A stretch of DNA of 64,000 nt from Gp1-AA122 sp035631655 (GTDB lineage Bacteria > Acidobacteriota > Terriglobia > Terriglobales > Acidobacteriaceae): assembly GCA_035631655.1 (NCBI GenBank), contig DASQIH010000048.1:1-64000 (forward strand), in the 5' to 3' direction. Within the stretch, counting starts at the first letter, position 1, and every line of letters begins with the position of its first letter. Below, one piece after another: positions 62,902 to 64,000 of this stretch. Below the pieces are notes generated by a model, which was given only the letters and a program-made list of their open reading frames with translations, ran no database searches and had not been told where the DNA came from. The position numbers were made by a program, and so were the translations under genes.

Positions 62902-63811
62902 CACTACCCTTCGCAAACTACGATCGGAACAGCCCAATCCCCTGTCGGCTGGGCTGGACTACAAGTCGTCACTCGAAATCGCCCACATCATGAATGCCGA
63001 AGACGCAAAGGTGGCAGCAGCGGTGAAGCGGGCTCTGCCGCAGATTGCGCGCGCCATCGACTACATTGAGCAGGCGCTGCACAGCGGTGGGCGACTAATT
63101 TATGTCGGTGCCGGCACGAGTGGGAGGATTGCCGCCCTGGACGCCGCCGAGTCGCCGCCTACGTTCGATACTGATCCGAGAACGGTTCAGTTCGTGATCG
63201 CGGGCGGACCAAAAGCGCTGGCAGCAGCGACTGAGGTGAGCGAGGACTCACGGGAGTTGGGCCGTCACGAGATCGATAAGCGCAAGCCCGGCAAGCACGA
63301 TGTGGTGGTCGGCATCGCTGCCAGTGGACGCACTCCGTTCACCGTAGCGGCCATCCAGGAAGCCCGCCGCAAAGGCGCAAGGACCATCGCTGTCACCTGC
63401 AACCGGAACTCTCCCCTGGAAAAAGCCGCGCATCTAGCCATTGTGACCGAGGTCGGGCCAGAGGTCCTGGCGGGCTCTTCGCGCTTGAAGGCGGGCACCG
63501 CTCAGAAACTGGTGCTGAACATGCTCTCGACCGGCGCCATGACTCGCCTCGGCTATGTCTATGGCAACCTGATGGTGAACCTGCGCTTGAAAAACGAAAA
63601 ACAGAAGGAGCGCGGGATCCGCATTGTCGAACAGGTCGCCGGAGTGTCGCGGGAGGCAGCGCGGAAGGCGCTCCATGCGGGCGGCAGTGTGGCTATCACC
63701 CTGGTGATGCTGAAGGCCGGTGTGAGCCGCGTGGCGGCGGAGCGTGCCCTGAAGTCCTCCCATGGGAATGTCCGAGAGGCCATCGCGGGGGCTGCTCGGG
63801 GCCTACACTAA
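62891..63811 (+). CDS. murQ: N-acetylmuramic acid 6-phosphate etherase (MurQ)
   Basis: 306 aa SIS-domain lyase that splits MurNAc-6-phosphate into GlcNAc-6-phosphate and D-lactate in wall recycling. The family signatures are present: GAGTSGRIAALDAAESPPTF near residue 77 and the GCKR-type motif GTAQKLVLNMLSTGAMTRLGYVYGNLMVNL near 203. It is translationally coupled (11-base overlap) with the AmiE-like gene. No MurNAc kinase (AnmK or MurK) or MurP transporter is next to it. Confidence 0.95.
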   Translation: MKSNTTLRKLRSEQPNPLSAGLDYKSSLEIAHIMNAEDAKVAAAVKRALPQIARAIDYIEQALHSGGRLIYVGAGTSGRIAALDAAESPPTFDTDPRTVQFVIAGGPKALAAATEVSEDSRELGRHEIDKRKPGKHDVVVGIAASGRTPFTVAAIQEARRKGARTIAVTCNRNSPLEKAAHLAIVTEVGPEVLAGSSRLKAGTAQKLVLNMLSTGAMTRLGYVYGNLMVNLRLKNEKQKERGIRIVEQVAGVSREAARKALHAGGSVAITLVMLKAGVSRVAAERALKSSHGNVREAIAGAARGLH

Positions 63812-63919
63812 AGTGCATCGTTCCCACATTTCCGTTCCTGCGATCCACAGGACAACTAGCTACAATAGTTCAGAGCCGGATTGAAAGTATCATCGGCTTA
63901 TTTACGGGATTACCTCGAC

Positions 63920-64000
63920 ATGGATAAGTTTGTAATCCGCGGCGGCAATCCGCTGCTGGGCACGGTTCGCGTCAGCGGAGCTAAGAACGCGGCTCTGCCC
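63920..64000 (+). CDS. murA: UDP-N-acetylglucosamine 1-carboxyvinyltransferase (MurA), partial
   Basis: The first 27 residues (MDKFVIRGGNPLLGTVRVSG then AKNAALP) match the conserved MurA N-terminus, in which K22 (AKNAALP) contacts substrate. MurA adds enolpyruvate to UDP-GlcNAc in the first committed step of peptidoglycan synthesis. The gene is cut by the window edge. It follows murQ by 108 bases, placing recycling and synthesis side by side. Confidence 0.93.
   Translation, partial: MDKFVIRGGNPLLGTVRVSGAKNAALP

Overview
The window looks like chromosome of an Acidobacteriota (Terriglobia / Koribacter-type soil lineage). This is inferred from moderately high GC, a flp-cpaB-secretin-cpaE-cpaF-tadB-tadC cluster followed by a DUF192 gene and a long Pro/Gly-rich TonB-like gene, several GT87/DUF2029-type membrane proteins, and many palindromic intergenic repeats of the kind common in that phylum. 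No rRNA, tRNA, CRISPR array, transposase or prophage gene was recognised. The last gene (murA) runs off the right edge.

Layout. 0-6.2 kb: uvrA with an in-frame palindromic insertion, three small secreted or TPR proteins translationally linked to it, and a SprT-like metallopeptidase. 6.2-11.2 kb: a probable iron-uptake operon behind a promoter with a Fur-box-like site. It encodes an FTR1 permease fused to DUF2318, two FtsX/MacB-type permeases, and an ABC ATPase fused to a complete DtxR/MntR-like metal-sensor module. This fusion is the most striking item in the window. 11.2-16.8 kb: a TPR protein, a cytoplasmic GH15 glucoamylase, a [2Fe-2S] ferredoxin, a Dps-like ferritin, and a divergent OxyR that keeps C199 and C208. 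16.9-19.1 kb: a STAS antagonist and an FHA-GAF-SpoIIE phosphatase (partner switching). 19.2-22.6 kb: three GT87-like membrane proteins. 22.9-32.6 kb: the Tad/Flp pilus locus.

32.9-42.3 kb: a polytopic membrane protein, a mazE-type antitoxin gene broken by a nonsense codon, an RND efflux pump with its adaptor and TetR regulator (palindromic operator), and a secreted prolyl oligopeptidase. 42.4-49.6 kb: a hypothetical membrane protein, a CPBP-like protein, NDH-2, an NfeD-slipin pair, a SPOR protein, a YedY-like molybdo-oxidoreductase and an ArsR regulator. 49.7-54.4 kb: a hybrid sensor kinase with a degenerate receiver, divergent from an HD-GYP response regulator. 54.5-58.6 kb: two glycine-zipper envelope proteins around a SIMPL-domain protein, a DUF2207-like protein and a small Cys-rich protein. 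58.9-64 kb: a peptidoglycan (MurNAc) salvage set, with an AmiE-NamZ fusion, a second AmiE-like hydrolase and MurQ, leading into murA.

Shared themes are metal and peroxide homeostasis (the FTR1/ABC-DtxR operon, OxyR with Dps-like ferritin, ArsR), cell-envelope construction and recycling (Tad pilus, RND pump, NfeD/slipin, MurNAc salvage), and abundant small palindromic repeats in intergenic DNA and, once, inside uvrA.
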